Of a stretch of 64,000 nucleotides of DNA, positions 34,146-47,650 are shown one piece after another. Positions within the stretch are counted from its first letter, which is position 1. Each line of letters opens with the position of its first letter. Origin of the DNA: Progne subis subis. Lineage: Eukaryota > Chordata > Aves > Passeriformes > Hirundinidae. The notes under the pieces were generated by a model. The model was given only the letters and a program-made list of their open reading frames with translations. It was not told where the DNA came from and searched no databases. A program made the position numbers and the translations under genes. Where the stretch lies: contig JAKJHU010000108.1 of NCBI GenBank assembly GCA_022316685.1, positions 1 to 64,000 on the forward strand, read 5' to 3'.

Positions 34146-37100
34146 CAGATGCTGGCTGGCCTCGATTCCCTGCTTCAGCTACGGAATCCAGGCACCGGGT
34201 TTGCTTTTCCTTCTGCAATTCCCTTCCTTTCCCAGGGATCTGGGTAGGTGTGAGCTCTCACTCTGCGCATCCTCATCGGCCATTCCCAGCCTGTTTTCAC
34301 CCCGCCAAGCGCACCGGGGCTGGGATTTGTGAAGTGAGGGTTTGTGTGAAGCTGTGAGTCCCTTTCGCTGGGAGCAGGCACGTCCCCGGGATGCTCCGAT
34401 GCTGCTGCAGCCTCTCCCGTGAGTTCGCAGACATCAGAAGCAATCAGCTCTCTCCTGCTGCCTGACACTGTCGGATTTCCTTGCATCTCCTGATAAGAAC
34501 TAACCTAGCATTTTACAACTGTATATCTGAAATTAGTAGCAGCTTAATCTCCCTCTGCTGGATCACTCAGAGGTGTAATTGTGCAGAAAAATGGGTATTA
34601 AAATGCAAAACGCTCTCCTATACTTCTTCCTGTTAAATCCCTTCTTCCTTCTATTTTTTTTTCCCCCCATTCTACAAGAGAGCTTTTACTTTTTGCCTTC
34701 CCCCCATGCGTGTGTCTGTGTGTCTTCATAAAAGGAAATGAGCTGGGCACACAGAGAGAATAATTTCTATTTCTACATAAATCTCAGGAATGAATACTCA
34801 AATTCAAGCAAAAAATACATTCTTACACCTTTAATTTCCTCTCTATGAAGTATAATGAAAAAGCCTGATTATTTTTAATTCTTCCCTTTAATAATTCAGC
34901 AGTGGAGTGATTTAAAGCTGGGGATGATAATTACCTTTTCACTTTCCTGGTAAATGGAGTTTTAATAGAAATGGAAGCTCAAATGCTGGAATTAATTCAA
35001 ACAGGTCAGCATCAGGTCATCCATAGCATCTTCTGTATAAATCATTTATCTGAAAAATGGCCTGCTTCTCAATTTCCCAGGAATCCCTACCCAGAGGCTG
35101 CGCTTAAACAGAAGACTAGATGTTTATATCTTGTAAAGCATGAAGGGGAGAGGGGGGAAGTGCAACCCACATCATTTTGGAAGGACTTTTTTTTTTTTTT
35201 TTTTTTTAATGCAAATGGAACTGCTGTTTGAAGGACAGGGAAGCAGGGGCTTGTCTAGATTAGGGAAATTCAGCTGTAGCTACAATGATGGTTGGCTGTG
35301 GAAGCTTTCACAGATCCCATTATCTGAGCAGTTTGTGCTGCTCGGTCTATTTATCTTCACGCTACACCTGCTACATCTGTTCTAGAGGTGAGGGATGGAG
35401 GTGAGCAGTGTCATCTCCAGCTGAGAGCAGACCCCTGAAATAAGGAGTAGGCTCCAGCTGCTGCCCTGTGAGCCAAGAAGATCTGTCTGGGAGAGAGGAA
35501 AATAAAGAAAAATATCTTATCAGCCCCATCCGTTGAGGTGTGTTTTGTAAAAACAAAGGGAAAAAAAAAAAAAAAAAAACCACAAAAATAAAACACCAAA
35601 CCAAAACAAAAACAAAAAAACCAAAACCAAACAAAACAAAAAACCACAAAACAAACAAAAAAATCCCCCAAAAACAAAAAAAAACCACCAAAAAACACCA
35701 AAACGAGGCAGGTTTAGCCAAAGCTGCTCCTGCCCTGGGGAGGAGGTGACACGACAGAGCTGATGCACCAAGGATTTTCCTGGCACAGGGAGAAGGGGAA
35801 AGGCTTCACTGAGATTCCCACACGCTGCACCGAGGTGCTGCTCTGATGGATTCAACGCCAAACCATCCCTGTGGGGTCTGAAACTGCTGAAATGCCTCCC
35901 CTGAGCTGCTTCCAGCTGGGATCGGTGTCCCTGGTCCTTGGAAGGGGCTGGGCCAGCAGCGGGGTTTGGCTGGAAGCAGGCAAAGCATCCAGGGGGTTAA
36001 ATTTTTCATGAGAGCTAAACATAAACTGCCTTGTCTCTAATTAAGCACTGGGACACGGAACTTTAAAGCACTCCAGCTCTGATTTGCCACAAGTGTGTGG
36101 TAATGATTTCTTTTCAAATGTCAAGCAGTTTTGTTTCTATTTCCTTTCATAAATAATTGGTGCTGAGCCGGTGGCAACACCAGCATCCAGCTGGCAGCAG
36201 GAGCCTGGTGATCCACTCCTTGCATCCAGCCAGGCACGGGGGCAGTTCCAGCACATCCCAGGTGGGGAGAGAGGTTTTCCTGCTCCCACTGCAGGGAAGC
36301 CACCACAATTTCCTTGGGGTTTCTGAATTTATCCTATCAGGTGTTTTGTTTTCATTAAGATGAACCCGACGTTCGGAGTGTGCTGGCGGCCAGGAAAGGC
36401 GGCTGCAAGGGTGGAGGATGGCAAAAGAAACACGTGATTTTCTGCAGGAATAAGGGGGGAATTTAATGCCTGAGGGCCAAGAGAATCCTGGTTGGGGAGT
36501 CTACACCTAAAATAGTGCATGGCCAGCTGTGCTGAGGGATCCAGCTGAGCCCTCCACTTCCTGCTCAGGTACAGCACATCCCTGTGTGTTTTCTCTGCCA
36601 GTTAGTCCCCACGCCAATATTTCCTCTATCCATTACTGTTTACAGCCACGTATTATCCACCCCTGCCTGGGGAACTCAAGCAAATGATTGCATTTCTGGG
36701 ATCCCCAGCCCTGTCGGTAAATACAAATACAGCTTCCAGCAATGACCTGCCTGTCATCAATTCAAGGGGATCAAACTGATGGCTTTTTTTGGGTGATGCT
36801 GCTTAAAATGCTGCAGGAGTGCTGTATGTCATGTAAATGTTCGTGGCAGGTCCGTATTTACTGTCAGATGCCCTAATGAGACGTTAAATAATATCCTTTT
36901 TGCTTTCACTCCTTTCTGCTGTGTTGGCAGTGCTATAGGTGGGTGCAGTAAAAAAAAAAAAAAAAAGTGTTTCAGAGATGTATAAATGATCTCCTTGGAG
37001 AAAAGTGACCTGCTAAGGGACATCACTGCAGTGATGGAATTGATCTCCTGCCTGTCTTTCAAAGGAGTTTTTCAGATTTCCCAGACCCACCCAGCCAAGG

Positions 37101-37424
37101 AAGGCAGATGTTTAATCCCTGATTTTTCTTGCCTCTTGCTGTATTTAGCCCCAGAAATATCTGAAGTGGTCATGCTGCCTGTCTCAAGAAGGAAGGAAGA
37201 AAAATAAATCAGACAAAATAGAAGCTGGGTTGCTCGCTCCAGGCACGTTAAAGAAGCGTGTGTGTGGCCGTCTGCCTCCGCTGCAGGGCAGTGCCACGGC
37301 TGATCTCTGTTCCTGGCTCCCATGCGCCACAGGGCCCTTGGGGACAGCCAGCTTGCACTGTCTGAGGTCACTAAGACAGAGACCTGAGTCACAGGCGTCT
37401 CACTCACAGATGCACTGTTTATAG
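34146..37424. other. Non-coding stretch
   Basis: No gene recognised. It includes poly-T 35187-35207, a long A/C-rich tract 35553-35704 (listed separately) and poly-A 36950-36966. Confidence 0.5.
35553..35704 (+). repeat. A-rich low-complexity tract with C interruptions
   Basis: Begins with 19 A, then A-runs broken by C or CC (AAAACCAAAC, AAACCACAAAAC) for about 150 bp. The minus-strand Phe-rich open frames across it are artefacts. Confidence 0.95.
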
Positions 37425-37457
37425 ATCTAAATCTAAATCTAAATCTAAATCTAAATA
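37425..37457 (+). repeat. (ATCTAA)n hexamer repeat
   Basis: About 5.5 tandem copies; the minus strand reads TTTAGA. It differs from the telomeric TTAGGG at two positions, so I do not call it telomeric. Confidence 0.95.
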
Positions 37458-40400
37458 TACTTATGTGTGGAAGTCTCTGCATGCCCCGGGTTGCAGCTCT
37501 GTCTCTCGCCATGCACGTGTGCCTGTCCCATCCCATCCAGCCCTTCCTGATGGGAGCAGGCTGCAGCAATGCAACGGATGCTCCTCTTTCCCAGAGCCTT
37601 TCCCTGTGCTCTGGGTTCCATCCTCCCTGGCTCCCTGCTGATGGCTTTGCCCTTGCACAAACAGCCTTTCCCCCTGTCCCTCTCAGGAATGATGTTTGTA
37701 GGGTCTCACACGCAGCCGCTCTCCTGCATTTTTCGTGGAGCTCTCTGGGGGTGGCGCAGGCTGATGATCAAACAGCACCCGAGCAGAGATTGCTGCAGCT
37801 CCCAGCTGGTAATGACCCTGCAGTCCCTGTAGCAGCCCTGCCAGCTGCCACCCCCTCGGTCCCCAGGCACAGACTGAATTGTCTGTGGGGTCGCACGATG
37901 TCCCCGCCTGTCTCTGAGCAGAGGTGAGACCGAGCTGTGCAGCGCCCAGGGATGGGCCTTTGCTGTGATGAACCAGCGCTGCAGAGACCTCAGTCCCTGT
38001 GTTCCACCCTCCTCTTCCTGGTCACCTCAGAGCTGGATCTTTTACTGCGGATCTCGGGTGCAGGTGGAGCAATCAGAAATATCAAACAAAGAGCAGTGCC
38101 TTAGGGCTGATGGTGCTTCCCAGTGCAGAATTGGTGTTCATTTCTTGGTGCGTTTTCCTGGAGGACTTCTCGCTTTCCCACTGCCTCCAAAACCACCCTT
38201 CCCAGTCTTGTATGTATTCCTGTATGCATTTGCTGTATTCCAAGCACAAACTGACACGGAGCGTTCCGTGGCCTCTATGCCAGCAGAGCTGCTCCTGGTT
38301 ACAGGGCAGGAAAACAGGTGCTTGAACTCTTTCATTCCATGGGATAAGGAGCCTCTGGAATGCTGTGGGAGATCCCCAGGGCTGTGGGACTTTGTGGTGT
38401 GAAGGAAGAGAGAAGCAGGCTGTGAGCCCTGAGAGAAACAAGAGCATCTGTTTTTCCCACCCCTTGCTAGAGAGTTGCCCTTCCCTTTTTTACTTTATTT
38501 TTGTGATTGATTGAGTTCTCTGAATGATAAGAAATGAGTTCCATGTTTCAGAAAAGTGGTGAAATCTGAGAAATTGTACTCTTGGTTCTCTCCCTGCCTG
38601 AACAAGGCATGGACCTGCACACCATTAGGGCTCCTGGTCATATCCCATCTCCTCATCCCTGCCCTGAAACACAACAGAGAGGTAATTTATGAGCACTGAA
38701 TAATTCAAGGGACTCCCATGCCCTGCTCCTTTTTTTGTTGTTGTCTCTGGGGAGAATCCACCCCCTGCCACACACTTGGGGCCTGGGAGAGGGGGAGCGT
38801 CTCCTGGGACACACAAACATTGCACATTTTCCTTTCATCCATCCTTCCCCCTGGCTATCTCTCCCTCTGTATAAACATTTGCCTTCCGAGCCAGCCCTTT
38901 CCATACTTTGTTTTCCCTGCCTTGCACACGCACCTCAGCCTTCCTGTGCCATCCTCCAGCCTCCCTCAAGAGCACTCCATTTCAATAGGAGATGGGACCT
39001 GGGAATTTGGTTTTAATATTTCATAAGCTTCCTTCTAAAATGTAAAGCATATTTATGTTATTTGCATCAACCGCCAAGAAAAATACTGCCTTCGATTTTG
39101 CAGGCAGATCCTAACCTGCTGCCCACTTTTCCAGGGCAGAGCATAAAACCCACAATTTATTCAAAGGAACCCTTTCTCCTATTTACATTTATATTGAATA
39201 ATTTAAAACAACTTTCTCCACTTCCATAAATTCTTCCTTGTAGGATGGGAGAACGTGTTCATGTCTAAGGAGCGTGTTCCTAAGGATACCTAACAGCACA
39301 GCACACAGAGATGTCTGCAGACCTGAGGTACCTAAGTGATCATCATGCTGGGCCAAAAATCACCTGTCTCCTTCCGAATTCTATCCCTGCCTCTTTGGCT
39401 GTGTCTGAAGATGGGGTGTAAAGAGATCAGCACAAACTGAAACCCAGTTTCAACAATTTTAACGCTGGACAAAGCTGGCAGGACTCTGCCTGAGGAGTGA
39501 TGGAGCTGAGCTCCTCCCAGCAGCATCCAGGGAGGCAGCTCATCAGCAGTGCCAATCTGTGATAATCAGGGAGTTCATTTAAGCCCAATGAACACAACTT
39601 CCCAACTTTCATTTCCTCTCTCCTTGGGCATGTTTGGGCTCTTTGTCTCTTATCTCTTTCTAATAATTTATATTTTCACCACTTTCCCTTCCTCGGGGGT
39701 TTATTTGGCAGTGTTTCCTGAAGTTTGGGGGTTTTTTTGCTGGATCCAGAGTTAGTGTTGTTATTCTACTCTGGTGTCCAGGTGTATTGGCCATCACTTA
39801 GGCATGACAGCAGGGATCTGAGACAAAAATGAATTGAGCTCTTACACCCCAAAGGATGGCAGAACACCCCTTGGAAGCCCGGACAGGAACAACCAGAGGG
39901 GAACATCTCCAGTGAATCTCAGTACAGCAGTGAATCCAGATTAATTACCAACAGGGAGAGTGGAAGCTTAAATAATGTCTGATCTCCTAATTTCAAAACC
40001 AGTATCACTCTCAAGGCTCCAAGTTCTTTCCCAGAACACAGAGAATGACTCAAATCTTGCTGTGTGCCTGGGACAGCTGATTATTTTTTTTCCCCCCACC
40101 CTATTTTAACAGGCTGTTATTTTATTTCTTTAACCTATGCCAATCTCAGCCTCCCTGTGCAGCAGACACAGTAGCTGGATCTTCTGTGGCTGGAAGAAAC
40201 CTCCTGGTGCTGAGTGGTGATTGTTAATTTGGCCAGGGGAAGCCAAAGGAGTGGAGGAGGGTGCCTGCTGGTAACTCAGCCATGCACGACCCACAGCTCC
40301 TCTGTGGCAGGAACCTGCAAGCTTTAGGCATATATTACGTGTTGCATGTATTCCATAACCCAAACAGACTGCAGGGAATGCCGTCCGCAAATTGCTGCGA

Positions 40401-40642
40401 ATTAGGAGCCATTCAAAGGCAGCCCAAAGCACTCGTGAACTATTTGGGTAAATACTCTTTTAATCTGGTGCTGACTCCATTAGAAACACAAGAACCTAAT
40501 TTCTGCTTGCAGTAAAACCAGAGCAAGAAGTTGGCAAATCAAAGCTGATGGAATGACAGAAGTGTTGGTGTTTTAATTGAATGTGGAATAAATCCACCTG
40601 CATATAATACCTCCCCAGAACATTCCCTCTCAAAGACAGCTT

Positions 40643-40644
<2 letters not shown>
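37458..40644. other. Non-coding stretch
   Basis: No gene, RNA or transposon recognised. Confidence 0.45.

Positions 40645-40693
<49 letters not shown>
40645..40693 (+). repeat. Poly-T tract, 49 bp
   Basis: An uninterrupted run of 49 T flanked by unique sequence. Similar in length to the 48-bp poly-A at 26615 but in the opposite orientation. Confidence 0.97.
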
Positions 40694-43600
40694 CAGTCAT
40701 TACCAGAATTTCAAGGTTAGAGATTAATTATAATGGTAATATTGCCATTTATTTTACTGCCAGCTGTAGTGGGAGCGTAAATCTAGCTTGAAAATAAAAT
40801 GTGAGCACTGTGTCCACACTAAAAAGCTTGTGATACTGCCTCTGTGTTAATGAAATATTATTGACTGATTCTATTGAATTTGGCAAAAACTCCCTCCCTT
40901 GCTGCTTCTACTGCACTGAGGCACAAATCTTGGAAAAACAAGATCTTGTTTAAATGGGAGTCCAGCTCCTGGCATCTATCAAAGTGGAGCATCAGGAAAG
41001 AAAATGGACACCCCTTCCTTACTTTATCTTAATCCAAAATGTTTCCATTCTTCCTTTCTTTTTGGCCTTCTTTATTCCTCTGAAATCCAAGGGCTGCTGC
41101 AGGTACCTCCTGGCTGTGTTTTATGTTTAAGGGCACGGATACCCATTTAATTAACTCCATAACTGTGTGGTTACTGCCAGCCCTGGGATTGCACAGTAAG
41201 CAGCAGAGATAGATTAAGGCAGTAATTTCATGGCTCTTTCTGGCTTTCCCCACTGCTGGTCTCTTGGGGACAGATTTAGATGTCCTTAAAGTTTAAAATT
41301 AGGGAAAACCTTTTTTTTTGGATCAAGGAGAGATCCATCACCAGTTCTCCTGATGGAGGTGCAGAGGCTGGAAAGTGGCTGGTGTTCCCACAGGGGACAG
41401 GGATGGAGGGATGTGATCAGGAAAAGCTGGGAGAAAAGTCCCACAGCAAACCCAGGCCTAGGGAAAGGAAACGTAACCTCTTTATTCCGTGTCTTAGCAC
41501 CTCTTTTGCTTCTTGCAGGATCCCTGCTTGCATAATTGCCTGCTCACAATAGCCTAGTGGAATTATCTTCATCTGAAGTCATTTCCAGGACAAGAAAGGA
41601 ACGTTTCCCATGAGCTGCTGGCATTTGGAACTGGGGTCTACAGGCAAGGTCAGCCTTTCTGCAGTGAGCAGATCCCACACAGAAGGCTTGCAGAGCATGA
41701 AGCTCTTGGTTTTGTTCACTCAAACTGCTGATATGTGATGCCCACAGAACAAATTGCCCATTAATTGGGTAAATTGTGCTGGGAAATGACAACTTCCCCT
41801 CTCCCAGCTCTCCTGGTCCACCTCAGCTGGTGCACCAGGACCTTGCTTGAAGTTTGAGTGGTGTCAGGGCTTTAGATATAAAATAAAACATAGGAGCAAA
41901 ATAAAAAACTGGGATCACTTGGCAAACGTTGCTCTTTGGATGAACCTGGAGCCAGCCAGGATGAGATTCAAAGCTGAGACCCACTGATGCTTTCCACTGG
42001 CTCTTCACTCTCTCTTCACCTGTGAGAACATCTGGGGTCCACATGGCACCAACGGCACTTGCCACAACGCTGGACGTGCTGGAAATTCTGTCTTAGGAAC
42101 CAACACAAAATCTTCTTTCTGGATACTCCTCACAAAGACCAAACTGTGATATCCTTCAAGCACCAAAGAGGGGCCCATTAGAGCGCTTGTGTTTGAGCAT
42201 TTGAAGCAATTATTCATGTTCACCCAGCTCCAAACAGCTACCAAACACCATGTGTTTTTCCTCAGTGTTAATAAAATCCTAAATGATTCTTCATTAAGAA
42301 GCCCATTAAGACGACTGCAGTTTCCTCGAAGCTCATTAGAGGATATTCTCACCACTAAATTATCACACTGGAGTTTTATAGGAGGCTGAGGAAAGATGCC
42401 CTATTGTGATTAATACATGATAGATTTTCCTCTCCTCTGTTGCAGGCTGCTCCCCAGGCTCAGCTTTGCTGGTTTCCCAACTTTGGGAGGATAAAACTGA
42501 TCCTTCAGCTTGGCTTTGTGGGAGAAACAACCCAGAGCTGAGCCTGCCTTCTCTGTTTGTGGAACCTTCCTTCATTTTGTGGCTTGCCCTCTGCCCAGAG
42601 AGTCCCTGCCAGTCTGAGCTAGGATTTGGATCAAGGGCAGCCCTTGCAAGGCAAAAATCTGAGGGCAAAGCGGTAAAAACAACAGCAGAAAACAGAATCA
42701 TTAAGCCCATGCTGGATGAGTGTTCTCCTCACTCCAGGTCCTCCTGAACCCAGTGGGAAGCTCCAAGAGCTGGGGATCACTCAAGTGTGGGAACAGAGGC
42801 CGCTGTGACAAAACAGAGCTGCTCGGATCTCCCACTGAGTATTAAAATCTCATTTTATGGTACATTATACACTTGGCCTTTCCAACAATCGGTGGCCATA
42901 AATGGTGTTTGCATCCCGGAGCCAAATCTGGGGAAAGAACAAGAGATAATCCTTCTGGCTGGGGAGGACGGAGTGGGAAGGGCCAGCACTGCACAATTAT
43001 TTATGTCCACTCAGAGACACAGGGAAATGAAATGCATTAAGAGGGCTGCCAGGCCCTCCTCAGAATGGGGCTTTAAATGATATTGATGTGGTGCTAATGG
43101 GTGCACAGTTTGTCTTCGCTGTATTACATCTCAGAGCTTGGAGCTGGCACTTGGAGAGCCAGCTTAGGCATAGCTGGTCTCTTTAGGAGGATTTATTTCT
43201 GGGGATTTGGAGTCTCAAAGAGCTGCAGACCCCGTTTGACCCAACAAGAGGATCAGGGAGGTGTCGGGTGTACCCTGCCACAGTGCCACTGCTTTCACTC
43301 ACGCCTCATTCACCAGCCAAGGGTCAGCAATCCTTAAATCGGGATTTTTTCCCTTGAATAAGAAATGAGGAAAGAATCTGAATAACGTCCCTGTCTGAGC
43401 ACGACCCTTGGCAAGGGGCTTTGAGGCTGGCAGGGTGTCCCATGCTGCCCCAGAATGCAACACACTGCCCCTGCAAAGCTTAAAATCCCCAGGGTTTTGA
43501 GGCAGACCTCCTTCAAGAACCACATTTTTCAGGTGACAGAGGAAACTTTGTGCACTCCTCCAGCCTGTGTGGCTGCCTTGGAAATCTCTCCCACCTACAG

Positions 43601-44093
43601 ATAAAAACTCCTCATATGTGGCCTATTCCTTTCAGCTTTAATCTCCCCCGGAATCAGCTATTAAATCAAGAGTGTGTGTGATTATCTCTGGAGGAAAAGG
43701 TGCAGGGTGCGGGGTTTGAAGGCAAGAGCTGTTTATTCATTCCTCCTGCAGCTCCAGCAGGAACGCTGATCCCGGCATGGAATTAAGGGAGGAAGGGCAG
43801 ATCTGCAATTTGTTGGCTTGATCTGACAGCCAATTTTCAGATCTGGATCAGAAAGTTATAAAGGAAGTTTTAAAAGTGCCCGCATTTGGGTTTAGCTCTG
43901 TGGAGGAGAGTGTTATTTTTCACTCTGCTTTCAGAGAAGAGTTTTTAATGTGTCAGGGCAGTTTTTAAGGATTCAGTTCATCGTGGCACCAAGTAAAGCC
44001 AGCTGAGAGCAGAGACAAGTGCTGTGCAAACACAGTCCTTCCCCAGAGGGCTCAGAGATTCTGATTAATTACTAAGAAAACTGAGGAAATGAT
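40694..44093. other. Non-coding stretch
   Basis: No gene, RNA or transposon recognised. Confidence 0.45.
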
Positions 44094-44308
44094 AGAATCC
44101 CAGGATGAAAACCTGGCCTTGGACGCTCCCAGGGATGGAGCAGCCACAGCTTCTCTGGGTAACCTGTGCCAGGGCCTCACCGCCCTCACAGAGAGGAATT
44201 TCTTCCCCACATCTGATGTAAATCTCTCCTCTTTTGGTTTAAAACTGCTCCACCTTGACCTATCACTGTCTGCCTGAGCGAAAAGTCGCTCTCCATCTCT
44301 TTTATATC
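44094..44308 (-). mobile_element. CR1 LINE 3'-end fragment, internally deleted
   Basis: Starts TAGAATCCCAGGATG, jumps to AACCTGGCCTTGGACGCTCC, then TCTCTGGGTAACCTGTGCCA, CACAGAGAGGAATTTCTTCC and TGGTTTAAAACTGCTCCACC: the reverse complement of the CR1 3' region. The usual GGTTTGGGTTGGAAGGGACC segment near the start is missing. Confidence 0.92.
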
Positions 44309-46974
44309 AACCAGTGAGTAATGAATCACAGCAATGGATGTGTGGAATGCTGTTTATTCTAATTCACTTCCTCCTGGTGCAAACCCACCCCAGAGATCAG
44401 CTGGGTGAAGCTGCTGAGGTGTCAGAGGAGTTGTTGAGCCCTGTCAGTGCAGTGGGTAAAGGAATGCACCCCACTTGTGCATGGGGGAGTTTCCAGCCTT
44501 TTTTCTTCAGGGAGAACTTTCCCCAGGTGTCCTGGACAAAACACAGCCAAGACTATTTGATGGCAGCTCAGAAATGCAGGCAGGAGCCAGCCAGGCCATT
44601 TGGGAAGCACTGAGTGTGGGTATTTTCCCCCAATCTCTCTCTCAATGAGCAGAGATAATTATTTCTGTGGCTCCAAAGTGAGCATCCCTGATAGGAGCTT
44701 TGCCTCTGATCACAAGGCAGCTGCAAAATTGCTTTCAAATTCTTCCACAGCTGGGTTTTTCTCCTGAACTCCTTGGTTGAGTAAGAAATGGGGAAAAGCC
44801 TTTGGGAAGGAGGGATCAGGGAGGAGGCCAAGGGGTCGGAGCTGGGGAGAACGAGGAGGTGAAGGGTGGAGTGAAATATCCTATTTTCAGCAGAAGCTCA
44901 GGGGTCACAGCAGAAGGGGTGAGTCCTTTGGCCTTGCAGAGTGAGAAGCAGGGCCTGGCACATGGATGTGAGGCTCTACAGGAAGGCCAAAACCTTTCAC
45001 ATTTATGGTTAAAATAAGACTTTTTTGGGGGGCACTCCCAGCCTGGTGTCTTTTCTTCAGCAGCGAGAGCAAAAGGGGAAACACAGCCACCGTGCAAGTG
45101 TGGAACGGAGTAAGAAATGAAACCCTCCAGGTGAAATTGTGTCCTCTGAGAAGTGAAAAGTAATTTTTCTACTGACTGCATCTGACCACAGCTCTCCTCT
45201 CCCCCATCAGCTGCCAGGCCTTGGTTAACTCTGCTGCCAAGGTATCTCCTTGCAGTGCAATAAAAACAAAATACCCTCTGATCCAGCTTTCCTGATGGCA
45301 GCGACTTTGTTTAAGCAACTTTATAATGAACCCCAGCTCTCCTCCCAATAAATGCCTTTGCTGTAATATCCTAGAGTAACAATGGACTAAAATAAATCAG
45401 CTTTTACAAACTCATAAACACAAAGGAGGGAATGTAAAGCAATTTCTGATCTAGTTGAGGTGCACTGAGATTTCACAGAGTGGCATGAAGCTTGAGTGGA
45501 TTCTGAAATTGCTCTTGAACCTGAGAATTCATCTCTCCTTTCTCTCCTCTGCCAGCAGAGATGTTGCTCTTAACCCCTTGAAGCCTGGCCTTGAATTCAC
45601 CATTTTTTTTTGGTGTCTCTACCTGCCTACAGTTCATTTGTATCTTTTGCCTTGAGTTGTGAAGAATTCAAGGTGCCAAATGCTCAAAGCTCTTCACTGA
45701 CCAAAAATGTAACAGGTTTTTGGGAGAAAGGAGACATTGCCACTGGTGTGAAACACCTCACCCACCGTGTGCGTGAGCCACCTGGGCTGGGGACACAGCT
45801 GGCAGCCAGAGCCACACTGCTGGTGGCACTGGAGCTTGGGGGGAAACCGCTGGAAAATCTGAATTGTTGAAAAAATTCGGAATTCTCATGAAAACTGGTG
45901 GCACTGCCTGGAAAATACTGCAGGTTCCTGAGCCCTGCTGGGAAAAGGAGATCCATCCTCACCATGCTCCCTTCAACGAATGCCCATCCACTGTGTAATT
46001 AACCCAGTTAGCAGAGACGCTGATGCATGCTAACTCCGTGAAACCAGCTTATTATCTGCGCTGCTAATTAGCCATGGGAAAACAGGCAAGGGGTTTATGA
46101 ACATCCCTTCGAGAAGGGGGAGCAGGAGAGGAAAACCTGTTGAAATGGATTTTTTAACCCTGTTACTCCTTTGCTTTTTGGAGAGGGATGGAAGCAGGAA
46201 CAAATCGAAGCGCACACGTGGAGGAGGGATTGGTTTGGCAGGCTCGGGCAGGGGACAGGATGGAGAGGGAGCGTGGTTTTGGGAGATCAGGGTGAAAAGC
46301 TGTGGGAAAATGGGTTTTACCACACGTTTGGGTCAGGGTGACCTCTCTGCCTGCCTGGCTGTGATAATCAGCAGTGAGATCTATGGAGATTTTTCCTCTC
46401 CTGGCTGGAGTGGGGCTGGAGACAGCAGCAGCACGGACTGGGGATAGCAGCAGCAGCACTGCAGCATCAGGAATGTGCACCCGGTGCTGGCTCACCGAGC
46501 AGAGCTGTCACTCTCACAGGAAGCTCGTTCTGGAGTTTGCTGTTGCATTTGGTATTCGGGGAAGAGCCCAATTCGCTGATTGTGCTGATGGGATGTGAAA
46601 GGCAGGATGGAGTTTTATTGCAGAGCAGTTGACCTTGCTCCAGAGATATTACTGATACACAGCTGCTATTCAACGTGGCAAAACACTGTAGTCATTATGT
46701 GAATCTGGCTGCTAAGAGAAGCAATTAGACTTCAGAGCTTTAGGATTCACTTCAAAAAGAAAATAATCAGGCATGGTCAGGTGGGAGGATGGGGCAGCTC
46801 CCTCTCTGTGTCAGGTGGGATTGCTCTGGAGGAGCACAGGGTGCCCTGTGCTGTCATCGAGGGTCAGGCAAGGACCCTTCCCCATTTTAAAATCTGTTGA
46901 AGGCAGGTGAGAGTGTGGTTCTGTAGCTGCTCAGTGGGATCAGTGAGGCTTTTCTCAAAGGCTGTGAGATATCA
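44309..46974. other. Non-coding stretch
   Basis: No gene recognised. 45985-46085 is AT-rich with TAATTA-type cores (GTGTAATTAACCC, GCTGCTAATTAGCC) and reads like conserved regulatory DNA, but I cannot test conservation. Confidence 0.45.
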
Positions 46975-47190
46975 CAGAATCACTGAGGTTGGAAGAAACC
47001 TCCAGCATCGCTGAGTCCAATCTATGACTGATCCCCACTGAGTGCCACATCCCGTAATTCCTTGAACACCTCCAGGGATTGGGACTCCAAACTCCTTTGG
47101 GCAAACTTTCCACAAAGAAATTCCTCCTGACGTCCAACCTGAACCTCCCCTGGCACAGCTTGGGGCCGTTTCCTCTCACTGAGGACACAG
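46975..47190 (-). mobile_element. CR1 LINE 3'-end fragment
   Basis: Begins ATCACAGAATCACTGAGGTT, then GGAAGAAACCTCC, CACTGAGTGCCACATCCCG, AACACCTCCAGGGATTGGGA and TTCCTCCTGACGTCCAACCT. This is an antisense CR1 copy of a subfamily different from the ones at 53596 and 60799. Confidence 0.95.
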
Positions 47191-47488
47191 GATGTATAAA
47201 ACACAGGACAGCCCAGGCGAGGGAGGGAGGCAGGGAAGGTTTCTGTGCCTGCTGCTGAGCTGTAATTATGCTCAGAGCCTGTGTCAGCGATTACACTTGT
47301 TCCACTTGTACAGCACAGGGCTGGCGCCTTGTTTAACAATGCACAGCTCATTGTTCTCGCTACAGCCCTCAACGCCACCAAATTGATATTGCTTTTCCAC
47401 GGGCAGGCAGATAAGGCACGTGCTCAGCACACTGTGAGAGCCACGATAGCATCGCCACGCACAGGGGAAATGAAAAACTGCCACGTGC
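47191..47488. other. Candidate regulatory stretch
   Basis: No gene. It contains AACAATG at 47335-47341 and its inverse CATTGTT at 47349-47355, a head-to-head pair of SOX-type sites. Confidence 0.35.
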
Positions 47489-47650
47489 CAACACAACCCT
47501 TCTTCCTGCCTCCACAAAATCCCTCTTCTTACCTCAACACAACTCGTCTTCCTGCCTCCACAAAATCCCTCTTCCTGCCTCAACACAACCCTTCTCCCTG
47601 CCTCCACAAAATCCTTCTTCCTACCTCCACAAAATCCCTCTTCCTGCCTG
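47489..47650 (+). repeat. 24-bp minisatellite
   Basis: About six and a half diverged copies of a unit like CCTCCACAAAATCCCTCTTC plus four bases, some with CAACACAACC in place of CCACAAAATC. Because the period is a multiple of three, frames stay open across it. Confidence 0.93.

Noticed and set aside
35371..35861. Phe/Val-rich membrane-like open frames on the minus strand
   Set aside because: Translation of the A/C-rich low-complexity tract at 35553-35704.
40186..40220. GGCTGGAAGAAACCTCC as a CR1 fragment
   Set aside because: Only about 17 bp resemble CR1; the flanks do not continue the element.
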